64,000 bases of DNA from Actinoplanes campanulatus (lineage in GTDB: Bacteria; Actinomycetota; Actinomycetes; Mycobacteriales; Micromonosporaceae), in the NCBI RefSeq assembly GCF_014647795.1, contig NZ_BMPW01000010.1:62001-126000 (forward strand), written 5' to 3'. Position 1 is the stretch's first letter. Every line of letters starts with the position of its first letter. A program made the position numbers and the translations under genes. A model generated the notes under the pieces. The model saw only the letters and a list, made by a program, of their open reading frames with translations, ran no database searches and was not told the DNA's origin. Below, piece by piece: positions 48,093 to 57,793 of the stretch.

Positions 48093-50519
48093 ATGACCGA
48101 GCAGCCGCAACCGAAGTCGTCCGTGGCCGCCGCGGAGACTTCCGCGCGCCGTGGGCCGCGGCGGTTGCTCGGGCTCCTGCCGCCGCGGCGCGCGACAGCA
48201 CCGGTAAACAAAGAGGACAAACCCGGCAACGGTACGGCGGAGTCGCCCGCCGCCAAGATCGGCCGCTCAGAGCAGACCGCACCCGCCGCCAAGGCCGGGA
48301 CGCTGGAAAAGAAGGCAAGCGCTCCGGCGACGGCGAAGGACGCCCGCCCGCCCGGCGCGCCACCGGATCCGTGGAGTGTCTTCGCCGCGATCCCGGAGCA
48401 GCCACCCGGGCTCCTCCGGCGGACGCTGCGGGCGCTGAGCCGGTCGGTGGTCCACGAGTACGCGCTCGTCGTCTACGCCGGCTGCCTGCTCGCCGTGATG
48501 ATGACCTGGCCCACCCTGCGCTATCCGATGCACACCCTGCCGCAGGACCTCGGCGACCCGACCCGCCAGGCGTGGCGCGTCGCCTGGGCCGGGCACGCGG
48601 TGATCGACGACCCGGCCCGGCTGTGGCAGTCGAACGCCTACTACCCACAGAAAGACAGCTTCGCCTTCGGTGACAGCCTGTTCGGGTATGCGTTCGCCGG
48701 GATGCTCGGCGACGGCCCGAGTGCCGCGATCCTGCGGTACAACATCCTGTTCGTGCTGGCCCACGCACTACTGCTGATCGGCGCCTACGCCCTGGTCCGT
48801 CAGCTCGGCGCCCGGCCCACCGGCGCGGCCGTGGCGGCGGTCGCGTTCGCCTACGCGCCATGGCGTCTGGCACAGGAGGGGCATCTCAACATCATCTCGG
48901 CGGGCGCCATCCCGCTGGCGCTGGCCATGCTCGCCCGCGGGCACGGCTATTCACTCCGGTACGGCTTCCGGCCCAAGCGCCGGCGCGCCGCCTGGGCCGT
49001 CGCCGGGTGGCTGACGGCGATCTGGCAACTCACCCTCGGCTTCTCCCTGGGCATTCCTTTCGCGTACGCGCTGGGCCTGATCCTGATCACGCTGGTCGCC
49101 GCCGGGTTGATCAGAAATTTCCGCCAGTCCCGGCGGGAGAAGCGCGCCGCTGCCGTGCCCGGACGGCGCTGGAGCCTGCGGCGTGGCAGGCGCGCGGCAC
49201 TGGCCGGCCCGGCCGAGGCGGCAAAGTCGGCTGTACCGGCCCCGGCCGGCGCGTCCGTGAAAGCGGCATCCAAGGCCGACGGACCCGAGCCGGAGGTGCA
49301 GCCGGTAGCGGCTCCGCTGAAGCCGGGCGTGACCGGGCCGGAGACGCCGCCGGTGACCGATCCGCCGAAGCCCGGCCGGCCGAGGTCCGAGGTTCAGGTG
49401 GCCGCGTCGATGGAGGTGGGCAAGGCAACGCCAGCGGGACCGCGTACCGATGTGCTGGAGAGCCCACCCCGGCGACGGTGGATCAGTCTGGGCCGTTACC
49501 TGGCGGGCCCGCCCAGGCCGGAGCGAAAACCGGTCATCGGCTGGCTGCTCACCAACATCAACATCCTGGGCGCGACGATCTTCCTGTCGGTCGGCATCCT
49601 GATGGCCGTGCCGTACATCCGGCTCAAGGACACCGGCTCACGGATCGAGGAGATCACCTTCTTCTCGCCGCCGCTGCGGAGTCTGCTGATCGGCCCGGCC
49701 GAGTCCCGCATCTGGGGCGCCGCACACGCCACCCCCCGGGCCTCGCTCGGCTGGGCCGCCGAGATGTCCCTGCTTCCCGGTTTCGCGCTGTACGCCCTGG
49801 CCCTGGCCGGCCTGTTCCTCTCGGTGTGGCGGCTGCGGCACCGCGCGATGCTGGTCATCGGTCTCGTGGTCACGGTGATCCTCACGCTGGGGACCAACTT
49901 CTTCGGCGGCCACTGGACGTACCTTCCGGTGTTCGGCCACTTCCCGGCCGCGTTCGACCTGCGCATCCCGGGCCGCCTGATGCTCTGGGTGACCCTGCTG
50001 CTGGCGATCCTGGCGGCGGGCGCCGTGGACGATTTCGTCCGCCGGATCGAGCACTGGGCCGCCCAGCGGATTCCACCGTGGCCCGGCCCGTGGCTGCGCC
50101 TGGCCACCCTGATCCCACTGATCCTGGTGGCGCTGGAGGGCTGGAACACCACGGCACACCCGCAGGTGGCCGCGCAACCGCCCGCCCTGCGTACCGTCCC
50201 CGGCCCGATGCTGGTCCTGCCCACCGCCGATCTGACCGATCAGACCGTGCAGCTGTGGACCACCTCGCGGTTCCAGCAGATCGCCAACGGCGGCGGCGGT
50301 TTCAACGCGACCCAGCAGAACGAGTTGCGCGCCAAGGCGGCCGGCTTCCCGGACGCGACCAGCATCGAGTACCTGGAGTCGATCGGCGTCCGGAAGGTCC
50401 TGCTGCTGCGTGACCAGGTGGCCGGCACCTCCTGGGAAGACGCCGTCGACCTGCCGGTGGACGCGTTGCAGATCCGCCGGGAGGATCTCCCGGACGCCGT
50501 GGTCTTCTACCTCAACTGA
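48093..50519 (+). CDS. GT-C-type membrane protein with two disordered segments
   Basis: An 808-residue protein. An Ala/Lys/Pro-rich cytosolic start (about 1-105) leads into about ten membrane helices interrupted by a second disordered stretch (about 350-465). The first external loop has QDLGDPTRQAWRVAWAGHA, with the acidic pair typical of GT-C enzymes, and AYAPWRLAQEGHLNI follows. The C-terminal external domain (about 690-808: LPTADLTDQTVQLWTT, FQQIANGGGGFNA) resembles that of several glycan polymerase or mannosyltransferase-like proteins. ATG 48093 follows GGGAGGG. Substrate unknown. It is convergent with the frameshifted GT87 gene, overlapping by 13 bp. Confidence 0.65.
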   Translation: MTEQPQPKSSVAAAETSARRGPRRLLGLLPPRRATAPVNKEDKPGNGTAESPAAKIGRSEQTAPAAKAGTLEKKASAPATAKDARPPGAPPDPWSVFAAIPEQPPGLLRRTLRALSRSVVHEYALVVYAGCLLAVMMTWPTLRYPMHTLPQDLGDPTRQAWRVAWAGHAVIDDPARLWQSNAYYPQKDSFAFGDSLFGYAFAGMLGDGPSAAILRYNILFVLAHALLLIGAYALVRQLGARPTGAAVAAVAFAYAPWRLAQEGHLNIISAGAIPLALAMLARGHGYSLRYGFRPKRRRAAWAVAGWLTAIWQLTLGFSLGIPFAYALGLILITLVAAGLIRNFRQSRREKRAAAVPGRRWSLRRGRRAALAGPAEAAKSAVPAPAGASVKAASKADGPEPEVQPVAAPLKPGVTGPETPPVTDPPKPGRPRSEVQVAASMEVGKATPAGPRTDVLESPPRRRWISLGRYLAGPPRPERKPVIGWLLTNINILGATIFLSVGILMAVPYIRLKDTGSRIEEITFFSPPLRSLLIGPAESRIWGAAHATPRASLGWAAEMSLLPGFALYALALAGLFLSVWRLRHRAMLVIGLVVTVILTLGTNFFGGHWTYLPVFGHFPAAFDLRIPGRLMLWVTLLLAILAAGAVDDFVRRIEHWAAQRIPPWPGPWLRLATLIPLILVALEGWNTTAHPQVAAQPPALRTVPGPMLVLPTADLTDQTVQLWTTSRFQQIANGGGGFNATQQNELRAKAAGFPDATSIEYLESIGVRKVLLLRDQVAGTSWEDAVDLPVDALQIRREDLPDAVVFYLN

Positions 50520-51948
50520 ACGGCCGGGCTCGGCTCGTCCGGCAGCACCGGCGCCTCCTGGGACGGGCCCATCCGGAAGTAGCCGCGGAACCCGGTGAGC
50601 CAGGGGGCCTCCGGACCGTCGAGCTTGCCGGCGTCCGGGTCCGCGCCGCCGTAGGAGCGCCGGACGTCGTCCAGTTCCGGCCGCCAGATCTCGCGGGCCA
50701 CCAGGAAGAACAGCACCGCCACGGTGACCAGGCGGAAGGTGGAGGCCAGGACGAAGGTGCCCTCCGGGATGACGGTCTTGCCGCCGGCACCGATCAGCTC
50801 GGCGTAGAAGGCGGCCAGGTAGGCGACCTCGGCGAGGCTCCACGCGATGACGGCACCCCACTTGGGACGGGCCAGTGCGATCAGCGGGAGCAGCCAGAGC
50901 ACGTACTGCTGGGACCACACCTTGCTGAAGATCAGGAAGGCGGCGACCACGAGGAAGGCGAGCTGGCTGATCCGCGGACGGCGCGGGGCGAGCAGGCCCA
51001 ACAGCAGAATGCCCACACAGGAGAGACCGAAGAGCGCGTACGAAAGGTAGTTGAGGGTCGGGATGTGGTCGCTGAGCCACTGGAACGGGCCCTGGTCGCC
51101 CACCGTGCCCGCGTTCCACTTCCCGTCCAGGTAACGCCCGATGTACCAGAACGTGCCCCAGTCGACCGGCCGCTCCGAGTTGAGCCGGAAGAACCGCAGC
51201 CAGCTCTCGTGCCAGAAGACCATGACCGGCAGGTTGACCAGCAGCCAGGTCGCGCCGGTGGCCAGGAACGCCCCGAAGAACGGCCGCAACCGCCCGGTAC
51301 GCAGCGCCACGATGAGGATCGGCCCGAGGATGAACAGCGGCCACAGTTTGGCCGCCGCGCCCAGCCCGAAGAGCACCCCGGCCCAGCCCGGACGTCGTCG
51401 CGCCCAGAGGAACAGGCCGAGAGCGAACAGTCCGATGGCCGGCGCCGGCGCAAGGCCAGGACCACGGCGACGCTGAGGACCGCGAACAGGCAGAGCACCA
51501 GCGCGTTGACGTTGTAGAACCAGCTGCCCTGGTTGATGTTCGGGTGGCTCGCGCCGTACGCGTGCACCGGCAGCCCCAGCGCGCCCATGAAGTAGCCGGT
51601 GACCACCGGGTACTCGACCGGATGGTCGACGTAGGGCACCTTGCCCTCGTTCAGGCCCTCGGCGTAGTACAGCGCCAGCACGTCGGTGTAGCAGTACCGG
51701 GTGTACTGGACGTTGTTCTGCCAGTTGCCGTCCATGCAGGGCGATTTCTGCACCCAGGAGAGCGCCAGGACCAGGCAGGCCAGCGCCATCACGATGCGCG
51801 GTGCGGTCCAGAACCGGCCGGGCCGGGAGCCCGGTGGCACGGCGTGTGCACCGAGTGGGCCGCCGATGGCTTGGGAGAGTCCCCGCACGAAACCGTCCGA
51901 GGTGGCATTCGCGACGTCAGGCCGATCGGTGGGCGGTTGGGCGCTCAT
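50507..51948 (-). pseudogene. GT87-like (Rv0051-type) membrane protein gene, interrupted by a frameshift
   Basis: Two overlapping frames add up to one protein of about 480 residues. The first (from ATG 51948) has ILYYAEGL-like ALYYAEGLNEGKVPYVDHPVEYPV and NINQGSWFYNVNAL, and loses homology after LALRRRR near 51440. The second (ending 50507) continues with GLFALGLFLWARRRPGWAGVLFGLGAAAKLWPLF and the remaining helices. Moving from the first to the second frame needs one added base in a CGC/CGG-rich run around 51430-51450, so a one-base deletion or sequencing error is likely. Its place next to ponA matches Rv0051 of Mycobacterium. If intact, it is a GT87 enzyme of the cell envelope. Confidence 0.75.
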
Positions 51949-52030
51949 GTCTTGGCATCATGCCGCATCAGCGGCCGCGAGGGGTGACGGGCCACGGTGG
52001 CGTCCCGATCTTCACAGGTGCCCCATACGA

Positions 52031-52063
52031 AACGGCGCCCACCTCGTCGAGGTGGGCGCCGTT
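52031..52063 (-). terminator. Strong intrinsic terminator of ponA
   Basis: AACGGCGCCCACCTC (52031-52045) and GAGGTGGGCGCCGTT (52049-52063) form a perfect 15-bp stem with a three-base loop. On the minus strand it is followed by TTTCGTATGGGG. It lies 18 bases after the ponA stop. Confidence 0.8.
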
Positions 52064-52080
52064 GTCAACGATCCGGGGCG

Positions 52081-54687
52081 TCAATCGCCGTCTTCGTCGC
52101 CGTTACCGGTGTTGTTGCCGCCGTTCGGGCCACCGTTGTTCCCGCCCGGACCGGCGGGGCCACCGTTGTTGATCTGGCACAGCGGGTTGGTCGGGAAGGT
52201 CTGGCAGAACTGGCTGTTCTGGTCGGTCGTGGGCACCTCGACCGGGGCGACACCGTTGGCGTACTCACTCTCCGGGTTACCGGTCGGAATGCGCTCGGGG
52301 AAGTCCTTCTCCTCCCACTTCATCGCCTCGGCCGTGGTCTCGATGAACTCTTCCCAGATGGCGGCGGGGGTGCCGGAGCCGAACATCGGGCCGCCGTCGG
52401 CCTCCTTCAGCGAGACACGGTTGCCGGAGCCACCGACCCAGACGGTCGCGGCCAGCTGCGGGATGCCACCGACGAACCAGGTGTCGCCGTTCAGGCTCTC
52501 GCCGTTGACCTCGACCTCCCAGGTGCCACTCTTGGCGACCGACTCACGGCCGTTGATCGTGTTGCCGGCGTGCCCCGGGATCTTGGCCATGACGCCGAGC
52601 AGGTCGGACATCTTGTCGGCGGCGAAGACCCGGTTGCCGCCCTTGTCGGCGCTGTGGATGATCTTCTCGACCCCGGTCTCCCCATCGCGCTGCTTGATCG
52701 TCTTGATGAAGTGCGCGTTGTGGTGCACACCCTCGTTCACGATGGTGGCGACACCCTCGGCGTGCTCGAGCGGAACCACCCGGTACTGGCCGAACGCGAC
52801 CTCGTTGTCGAAGTTGTTCTTCCACGTGGCGGGCTTGGTGTTGTTCAGGTCGATCTTCTTGCCGTCGTCGTTCCACATGGTGCCGACACCGGCGGCGTTG
52901 GCGGCCGCGATCACCTTGTCCTGGCCGATGCCTTCCGCGATCCAGTAGAACGGGAAGTTGTACGACTTGACGGTCGCGGTCTCCAGGTCGCAGAACTCGA
53001 TCTTGCCGCCACAGACACTGTTGTCATCCGCTCCGGCGTTGCTGATCTTGCCACCGCCGACCTTCTCCTTCCTGCCGTTCCAGATCGTCTTGAAGGAGAT
53101 GTCCTCCTTCAGACCGGCCGCCAGGGTGTAGATCTTGAAGGTCGAGCCCGGGGACTGGCCACCGTTCGCCGGGACGCCACTGCCATCACCGGACATGTAA
53201 CCGGCGTAGTCGATGCCGTTCGGGTCGTCACCGCCGTAGTACCCGAGCACCTCGCCGTTCGTCGGGTCGATACCGATCACCGCGGCCTGGTACTTCCTCG
53301 TGCGGAGGTCGTACATCGGCGAGGTCTTGCTCAGCTTCGAGCCGGCCGCCTCCGCCGCCTTCTGCACCTTCGGGTTGATCGTGGTGGTGATCGTGAAGCC
53401 GCCCTTTTCCAGGTCCGCTTCCTTGATGCCGAGCTGCTTCAATTCGTACTGAACATGCCGCAGCACCATGCCGACCGGCTTCTGATCGGCACTCTTCTTG
53501 GAGCTGGCCTTGGCGATCGGCTTGACCGTGGGGTACTTCCGGGCGTCGTAGTCCGCCTTCGAGATCGCATTCATCTCGTACATGTTCGCGAGGGTGTACT
53601 CCCACCGGTCCTTGGCGTCTTTGAGGTTGTAGTTCGGGTCGTAGCCCGCATGCGTGTCGGTCGGGTAGGGCTGCTTGATGATCGAAGCGAGCACCGCCGC
53701 CTCGTACGCGTTGATCGCGTTCTTGGCGCCATTCTTCACCGACTTGCCGAAATAGCCCTGGGCCGCGGCCTCGACGCCGTACCGTCCCTCACCGAGGTCG
53801 ATGTAGTTCAGGTACATGCCCATGATCTCTTTTTTGTCGTACTCCGACTCGAGCTTCCGGGCGAGCACCGCCTCGCGCAGCTTGCGGCTGTAGGTGATGT
53901 CCTTTTCCTGAGCAACGTGCCGCGCGTACTGCTGGGTGATGGTCGAGGCACCCTGCCGGTCGCCGCCGGTGAAGTTGTTCCACGCGGCGCGGGCGATGCC
54001 CTTCATGTCGATGCCGTTGTGCGTCCAGAAGTTCTTGTCCTCGGCGGCCGCGACAGCGTTCATCATGACATCGCTGATCTGCTGGTACGGCACGTTGATC
54101 CGGGGTTCGCCCTCTTTGGCGAGGACGTTCTTGCCGGTGGCGTCGTAGATGATGTTCATCTGCGCCTCCGCCTCCGGCGTTTTGAGCTTCACGTCGTCGA
54201 AGAAGTAGGTGCCGCCGACGATGCCGACGCCGAGCATGATGACCAGCACGGCGGCGGCCGCCGTCAGGATGTTGGCGCGCCGGTACTTCTTGTCGGACTT
54301 GCTGCGGGGCTTCTTGCCACCGGACCCACCGGAGCCGCCGGATCCACCGCCACCACCGCCGGGAGGCCCGCCGCCGCCCGGTGGCACGGAGGCGCGGCCA
54401 CCGATGGACGCGCCGCTCACCGAGGCACGGCCGCCGACCGGAGCGGCGCCCACCGAGGCGCGGCCACCGACCGCGGCACGGCCAGGGGCGGCCGAGCCGA
54501 CCGAGGCGGAGCCGACGGATGCCCGTCCCGGCTGACCGCCTACCGAGGCGGCACCGGATGGACGCCGGTAAGCGTCCGGGCGGGGCCGGGCCTCGCCGGC
54601 TGGCTGGTCGTCAGGCGTGGAAGCAGCGGACGGCCCGGGCACTCTGGCCCGGGCTCGTGCGGACTGCGGATCGCCGTACGCGTTCAT
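52081..54687 (-). CDS. ponA: Class A penicillin-binding protein (transglycosylase/transpeptidase)
   Basis: Polymerises and cross-links peptidoglycan. The 868 residues have a disordered N terminus with repeated RASVG units (about 1-130), one membrane helix (ILTAAAAVLVIMLGVGIVGG), a GT51 domain with AAEDKNFWTHNGID (catalytic Glu) and a transpeptidase with PGSTFK (Ser-x-x-Lys), KSYN (SxN) and AKSGTWEV (KSGT). The tail is Gly/Asn/Pro-rich and acidic. ATG 54687. It corresponds in position to ponA1 (Rv0050). Confidence 0.93.
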   Translation of the reverse strand: MNAYGDPQSARARARVPGPSAASTPDDQPAGEARPRPDAYRRPSGAASVGGQPGRASVGSASVGSAAPGRAAVGGRASVGAAPVGGRASVSGASIGGRASVPPGGGGPPGGGGGGSGGSGGSGGKKPRSKSDKKYRRANILTAAAAVLVIMLGVGIVGGTYFFDDVKLKTPEAEAQMNIIYDATGKNVLAKEGEPRINVPYQQISDVMMNAVAAAEDKNFWTHNGIDMKGIARAAWNNFTGGDRQGASTITQQYARHVAQEKDITYSRKLREAVLARKLESEYDKKEIMGMYLNYIDLGEGRYGVEAAAQGYFGKSVKNGAKNAINAYEAAVLASIIKQPYPTDTHAGYDPNYNLKDAKDRWEYTLANMYEMNAISKADYDARKYPTVKPIAKASSKKSADQKPVGMVLRHVQYELKQLGIKEADLEKGGFTITTTINPKVQKAAEAAGSKLSKTSPMYDLRTRKYQAAVIGIDPTNGEVLGYYGGDDPNGIDYAGYMSGDGSGVPANGGQSPGSTFKIYTLAAGLKEDISFKTIWNGRKEKVGGGKISNAGADDNSVCGGKIEFCDLETATVKSYNFPFYWIAEGIGQDKVIAAANAAGVGTMWNDDGKKIDLNNTKPATWKNNFDNEVAFGQYRVVPLEHAEGVATIVNEGVHHNAHFIKTIKQRDGETGVEKIIHSADKGGNRVFAADKMSDLLGVMAKIPGHAGNTINGRESVAKSGTWEVEVNGESLNGDTWFVGGIPQLAATVWVGGSGNRVSLKEADGGPMFGSGTPAAIWEEFIETTAEAMKWEEKDFPERIPTGNPESEYANGVAPVEVPTTDQNSQFCQTFPTNPLCQINNGGPAGPGGNNGGPNGGNNTGNGDEDGD

Positions 54688-54859
54688 TCCCTCACACCTA
54701 CCGGTCGCGGGGGCGCGGTCGGGAGGCCCGGACGAGCCGTCCCCACACTGCGCCTCGAGCGGGCGTTATGGGCTGCGGTCCCGGCAGCCCCCTTGTCTTG
54801 TGTCTGCGAGGACCGTACGCCGGCCCCAAACCCGTACACGTTAACCAGATCGGTCCGGT

Positions 54860-55327
54860 TCATCTCCGGCCCTCCCCGTTGTGTGCCGAGTCACCTGTCC
54901 GGCGGGATCCCCCACCACCGGACGAGACCATAGCCCCGGAATGCAACGTCTCCTCAGCGGCGAGGCCGTCGCGACCGAGCACGAACCTCTCGACCAGGTG
55001 ATTCCACGCACAAGCGCGGCACACCTCTACGACGAAGACCTGAAACTCACGCAGCGTCATCGCCATGACGGGCAGTTCGGCCAGTTTGCGGGCCTGCCCG
55101 GCGGACTGCTTGAGCTCGTCGCCATAGACGTAGTGCACGAGCGTCAGGTTTTCCCGTCGGCAGATCGGGCAACGCTCGTCGATGGGCTCACCATGGTACG
55201 TAGCCGCGTTTCTCAAGTAAGGAGACGCGTCGCAGACTTCGAGCGTGCCGATACGGCCGCTCCGAACGTCACGCAGGACTGCCCGCTTCTGTAGCGAGTA
55301 GTCGACCACCTGCCGCTGCGTGCGCAT
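54860..55327 (-). CDS. DUF5318 family protein
   Basis: A 155-residue protein with two zinc-binding pairs: DERCPICRREN and EVCRACAWNHL. The N terminus QRQVVDYSLQKRAVLRDVRSGR and YVYGDELKQSAGQARKLAEL are typical of the family corresponding to Rv0049. ATG 55327. It is next to ponA and padR as in mycobacteria. Function unknown. Confidence 0.8.
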   Translation of the reverse strand: MRTQRQVVDYSLQKRAVLRDVRSGRIGTLEVCDASPYLRNAATYHGEPIDERCPICRRENLTLVHYVYGDELKQSAGQARKLAELPVMAMTLREFQVFVVEVCRACAWNHLVERFVLGRDGLAAEETLHSGAMVSSGGGGSRRTGDSAHNGEGRR

Positions 55328-55441
55328 GGCGAAGAGAGTACGCGGTCGTCGCTTTCCCGGCGAACGCCATCACGCTGCGTGGCACGGCGACTGCACACGA
55401 TGCCCGAGTTGCGCCCATGGCCGTCCCGATCTACGGTGACG

Positions 55442-55460
55442 ATGTATCGAGCCGATACAT
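55442..55460. promoter_or_regulatory. Candidate PadR operator
   Basis: ATGTATCG (55442-55449), AGC, CGATACAT (55453-55460): a perfect 8-bp dyad with the ATGT...ACAT ends seen in PadR operators. It sits 27 bases upstream of the padR start and probably overlaps the promoter, so autoregulation of padR and ino1 is expected. Confidence 0.7.
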
Positions 55461-55486
55461 CGGAGCGCACATGTGGGGAGGGGCCA

Positions 55487-56113
55487 ATGCTGGAGATGGC
55501 GATCCTCGGCCTCCTGCAGGAGGCTCCGATGCACGGTTACGAGCTCCGCAAGGAACTCGCCACCAAACTCGGCACACTCCGCGCCGCGATCAGTTACGGC
55601 ACTCTTTACCCGACGTTGAAGCGGCTGAAGCTTGCCGGCTGGATCGGTGAGGCAGAGGCCAACAACGACATCATCCCCCCGATGACCAGCAAGCGGGGGC
55701 GGGTTGTCTACAAGATCACGGCCGAGGGCAAGGAGCATTTCGCCGACCTCCTCACCCAGGCTGGCCCGGAGACGTACGACGACGCGGGTTTCGGGGTCCA
55801 CTTCACCTTCTTCTCCAGGACCGATCGCGCCACCCGGCTGCGCATCCTGGAGGGCCGCCGGCGCCGCATCGAGGAGCGCCGCGAGGGGCTGCGCGAGGTG
55901 CTCGCCCGCGCCGCCGACCGCCTCGACGCCTACACGCTCGAGTTGCAGCGGCACGGGCTGGACGCGTGCGAGCGCGAGGTCCGCTGGCTGGAGGAGCTGA
56001 TCACCAACGAGCGCTCCGGCCGTACCCCCGCTTTTCGAAATCGTGCCGGTCTCGCCGGCGCTCTCAACCCCGATCCCCCGGAAACACCGAGTCCGCAACC
56101 GGACCGGCCGTGA
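55487..56113 (+). CDS. PadR family transcriptional regulator
   Basis: A 208-residue regulator: the winged HTH (about 1-85) reads [42 protein letters not shown], and a long C-terminal dimerisation helix bundle follows ([27 protein letters not shown]). ATG 55487 follows GGGGAGGGG, and an earlier frame start would read through the operator. The ino1 start lies 24 bases after the stop, an arrangement like Rv0047c-Rv0046c, so it probably controls inositol synthesis. Confidence 0.9.
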   Translation: MLEMAILGLLQEAPMHGYELRKELATKLGTLRAAISYGTLYPTLKRLKLAGWIGEAEANNDIIPPMTSKRGRVVYKITAEGKEHFADLLTQAGPETYDDAGFGVHFTFFSRTDRATRLRILEGRRRRIEERREGLREVLARAADRLDAYTLELQRHGLDACEREVRWLEELITNERSGRTPAFRNRAGLAGALNPDPPETPSPQPDRP

Positions 56114-56136
56114 TGAACAACAAGGAGGCAAACGCG

Positions 56137-57216
56137 ATGGGTTCCGTCCGCGTCGCCATCGTCGGTGTGGGTAACTGCGCCTCGTCCCTCGTGCAGGGCG
56201 TGGAGTACTACAAGAACGCCGACCCCAACGACCGCGTCCCGGGTCTCATGCACGTGACCTTCGGCGACTATCACGTCTCGGATGTGAAGTTCGTCGCGGC
56301 GTTCGATGTGGACGCCAAGAAGGTCGGCATGGACCTCAGCGAGGCGATCGTCGCCAGCGAGAACAACACCATCAAGCTGACCGACGTGCCGCCGAGCGGC
56401 GTGTCCGTTCAGCGTGGTCCGACCTTCGACGGTCTCGGCACCTACTACCGCGAGATCATCGAGGAGTCCTCGGCCGAGCCGGTCGACGTCGTGCAGGCTC
56501 TGCGCGACGCCGAGGTCGACGTCGTCGTCTCCTACCTGCCGGTGGGCTCCGAGGAGGCCGACAAGTTCTACGCGCAGGCCGCGATCGACGCCGGCTGCGC
56601 GTTCGTGAACGCTCTGCCCGTCTTCATCGCCTCCGACCCGGTCTGGGCGAAGAAGTTCGAGGACGCGGGCCTGCCGATCGTCGGTGACGACATCAAGAGC
56701 CAGGTCGGCGCCACCATCGTGCACCGCGCGCTGGCGAAGCTGTTCGAAGACCGCGGTGTCGAGCTGCTGCGCACGTACCAGCTCAACTTCGGCGGCAACA
56801 TGGACTTCATGAACATGCTGGAGCGCAACCGCCTGGTCTCGAAGAAGATCTCGAAGACCCAGTCGGTGACCTCCCAGATCCCGCACGAGATGCTCAAGAG
56901 CGACGTGCACATCGGCCCGTCCGACCACGTGCCGTGGCTCGACGACCGGAAGTGGGCCTACATCCGCCTGGAGGGCCGCTCCTTCGGTGACACCCCGCTG
57001 AACGCCGAGCTCAAGCTCGAGGTGTGGGACTCGCCGAACTCGGCCGGTGTGATCATCGACGCGGTCCGCGCCGCGAAGATCGCCAAGGACCGCGGCATCG
57101 GTGGCCCGATCCTCTCGGCGTCCTCCTACTTCATGAAGTCCCCGCCGGTGCAGTACAGCGACCACGACGCCCACGCGGCCGTCGAGGCCTTCATCAAGGG
57201 CGACATCGAGCGCTGA
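56137..57216 (+). CDS. ino1: Inositol-3-phosphate synthase
   Basis: Converts glucose 6-phosphate to inositol 3-phosphate, the precursor of phosphatidylinositol, PIMs and mycothiol. The 359 residues begin [20 protein letters not shown] (NAD-binding) and include the conserved [19 protein letters not shown] and [18 protein letters not shown] 56137 follows GGAGG by eight bases. It is co-transcribed with padR and ends in a strong terminator. Confidence 0.96.
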   Translation: MGSVRVAIVGVGNCASSLVQGVEYYKNADPNDRVPGLMHVTFGDYHVSDVKFVAAFDVDAKKVGMDLSEAIVASENNTIKLTDVPPSGVSVQRGPTFDGLGTYYREIIEESSAEPVDVVQALRDAEVDVVVSYLPVGSEEADKFYAQAAIDAGCAFVNALPVFIASDPVWAKKFEDAGLPIVGDDIKSQVGATIVHRALAKLFEDRGVELLRTYQLNFGGNMDFMNMLERNRLVSKKISKTQSVTSQIPHEMLKSDVHIGPSDHVPWLDDRKWAYIRLEGRSFGDTPLNAELKLEVWDSPNSAGVIIDAVRAAKIAKDRGIGGPILSASSYFMKSPPVQYSDHDAHAAVEAFIKGDIER

Positions 57217-57252
57217 CGCGCGTCACCCGAGCGAAGCGCAAGCTGAGCGGCA

Positions 57253-57283
57253 AAGGCCGGCCCACATCGTGGGCCGGCCTTTC
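57253..57283. terminator. Bidirectional intrinsic terminator after ino1
   Basis: AAAGGCCGGCCCA (57253-57265) and TGGGCCGGCCTTT (57271-57283) form a perfect 13-bp stem with a five-base loop and A/T ends, in the gap between convergent ino1 and ogt. Confidence 0.85.
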
Positions 57284-57306
57284 GCACACCCGGATTCGGT
57301 ACGGCG

Positions 57307-57762
57307 TCAGCTCCAGGCCTTCTGCAGCGCGACCCGGGCCTCGATCTCGAGCAGGATCCGTTTGCGGTCGAGGCCGCCGCCGAAGCCGACCATCTTGCCG
57401 CCCGCTCCGACCACCCGGTGGCAGGGGACGATCACCGGGATCGGATTGCGGTTGCAGGCCGTGCCGACAGCGCGGGCCGCACCCGGATCACCCAGCGCCG
57501 TGGCGATCGCCCCATAGGTGATCATCTCGCCATAGGGGATCTTCGCGATCTCGCCCCAGACGGCCCGCTCGAACTCCGACCCGCCGCGCAGCTCGAACGG
57601 CACGGTGAAGTCGGTCAGCGTGCCGGAGAAGTAGTCCCGCAGCTGCTCGACCGCCGGATGCTCCGTGGACGGGCCCGGCCGGGCGGCGAAACGCACACCC
57701 ACCACGGCCGGGCCGTCGACGGTCACACCGAGCGGACCGATCGGCGTCTCGATGACGAACAT
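57307..57762 (-). CDS. ogt: Methylated-DNA-protein cysteine methyltransferase
   Basis: A suicide repair protein that removes alkyl groups from O6 of guanine. The 151 residues contain the active-site block VIVPCHRVVGAGG and the helix-turn-helix ARAVGTACNRNP. ATG 57762 (MFVIETPIGPLG) is the correct start; the longer frame upstream is antisense to the secreted-protein gene. Minus strand, 32 bases from the preceding gene's end. Confidence 0.92.
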   Translation of the reverse strand: MFVIETPIGPLGVTVDGPAVVGVRFAARPGPSTEHPAVEQLRDYFSGTLTDFTVPFELRGGSEFERAVWGEIAKIPYGEMITYGAIATALGDPGAARAVGTACNRNPIPVIVPCHRVVGAGGKMVGFGGGLDRKRILLEIEARVALQKAWS

Positions 57763-57793
57763 GCCCCCAAGTCTGCCCCGGGGGTACGACAGG

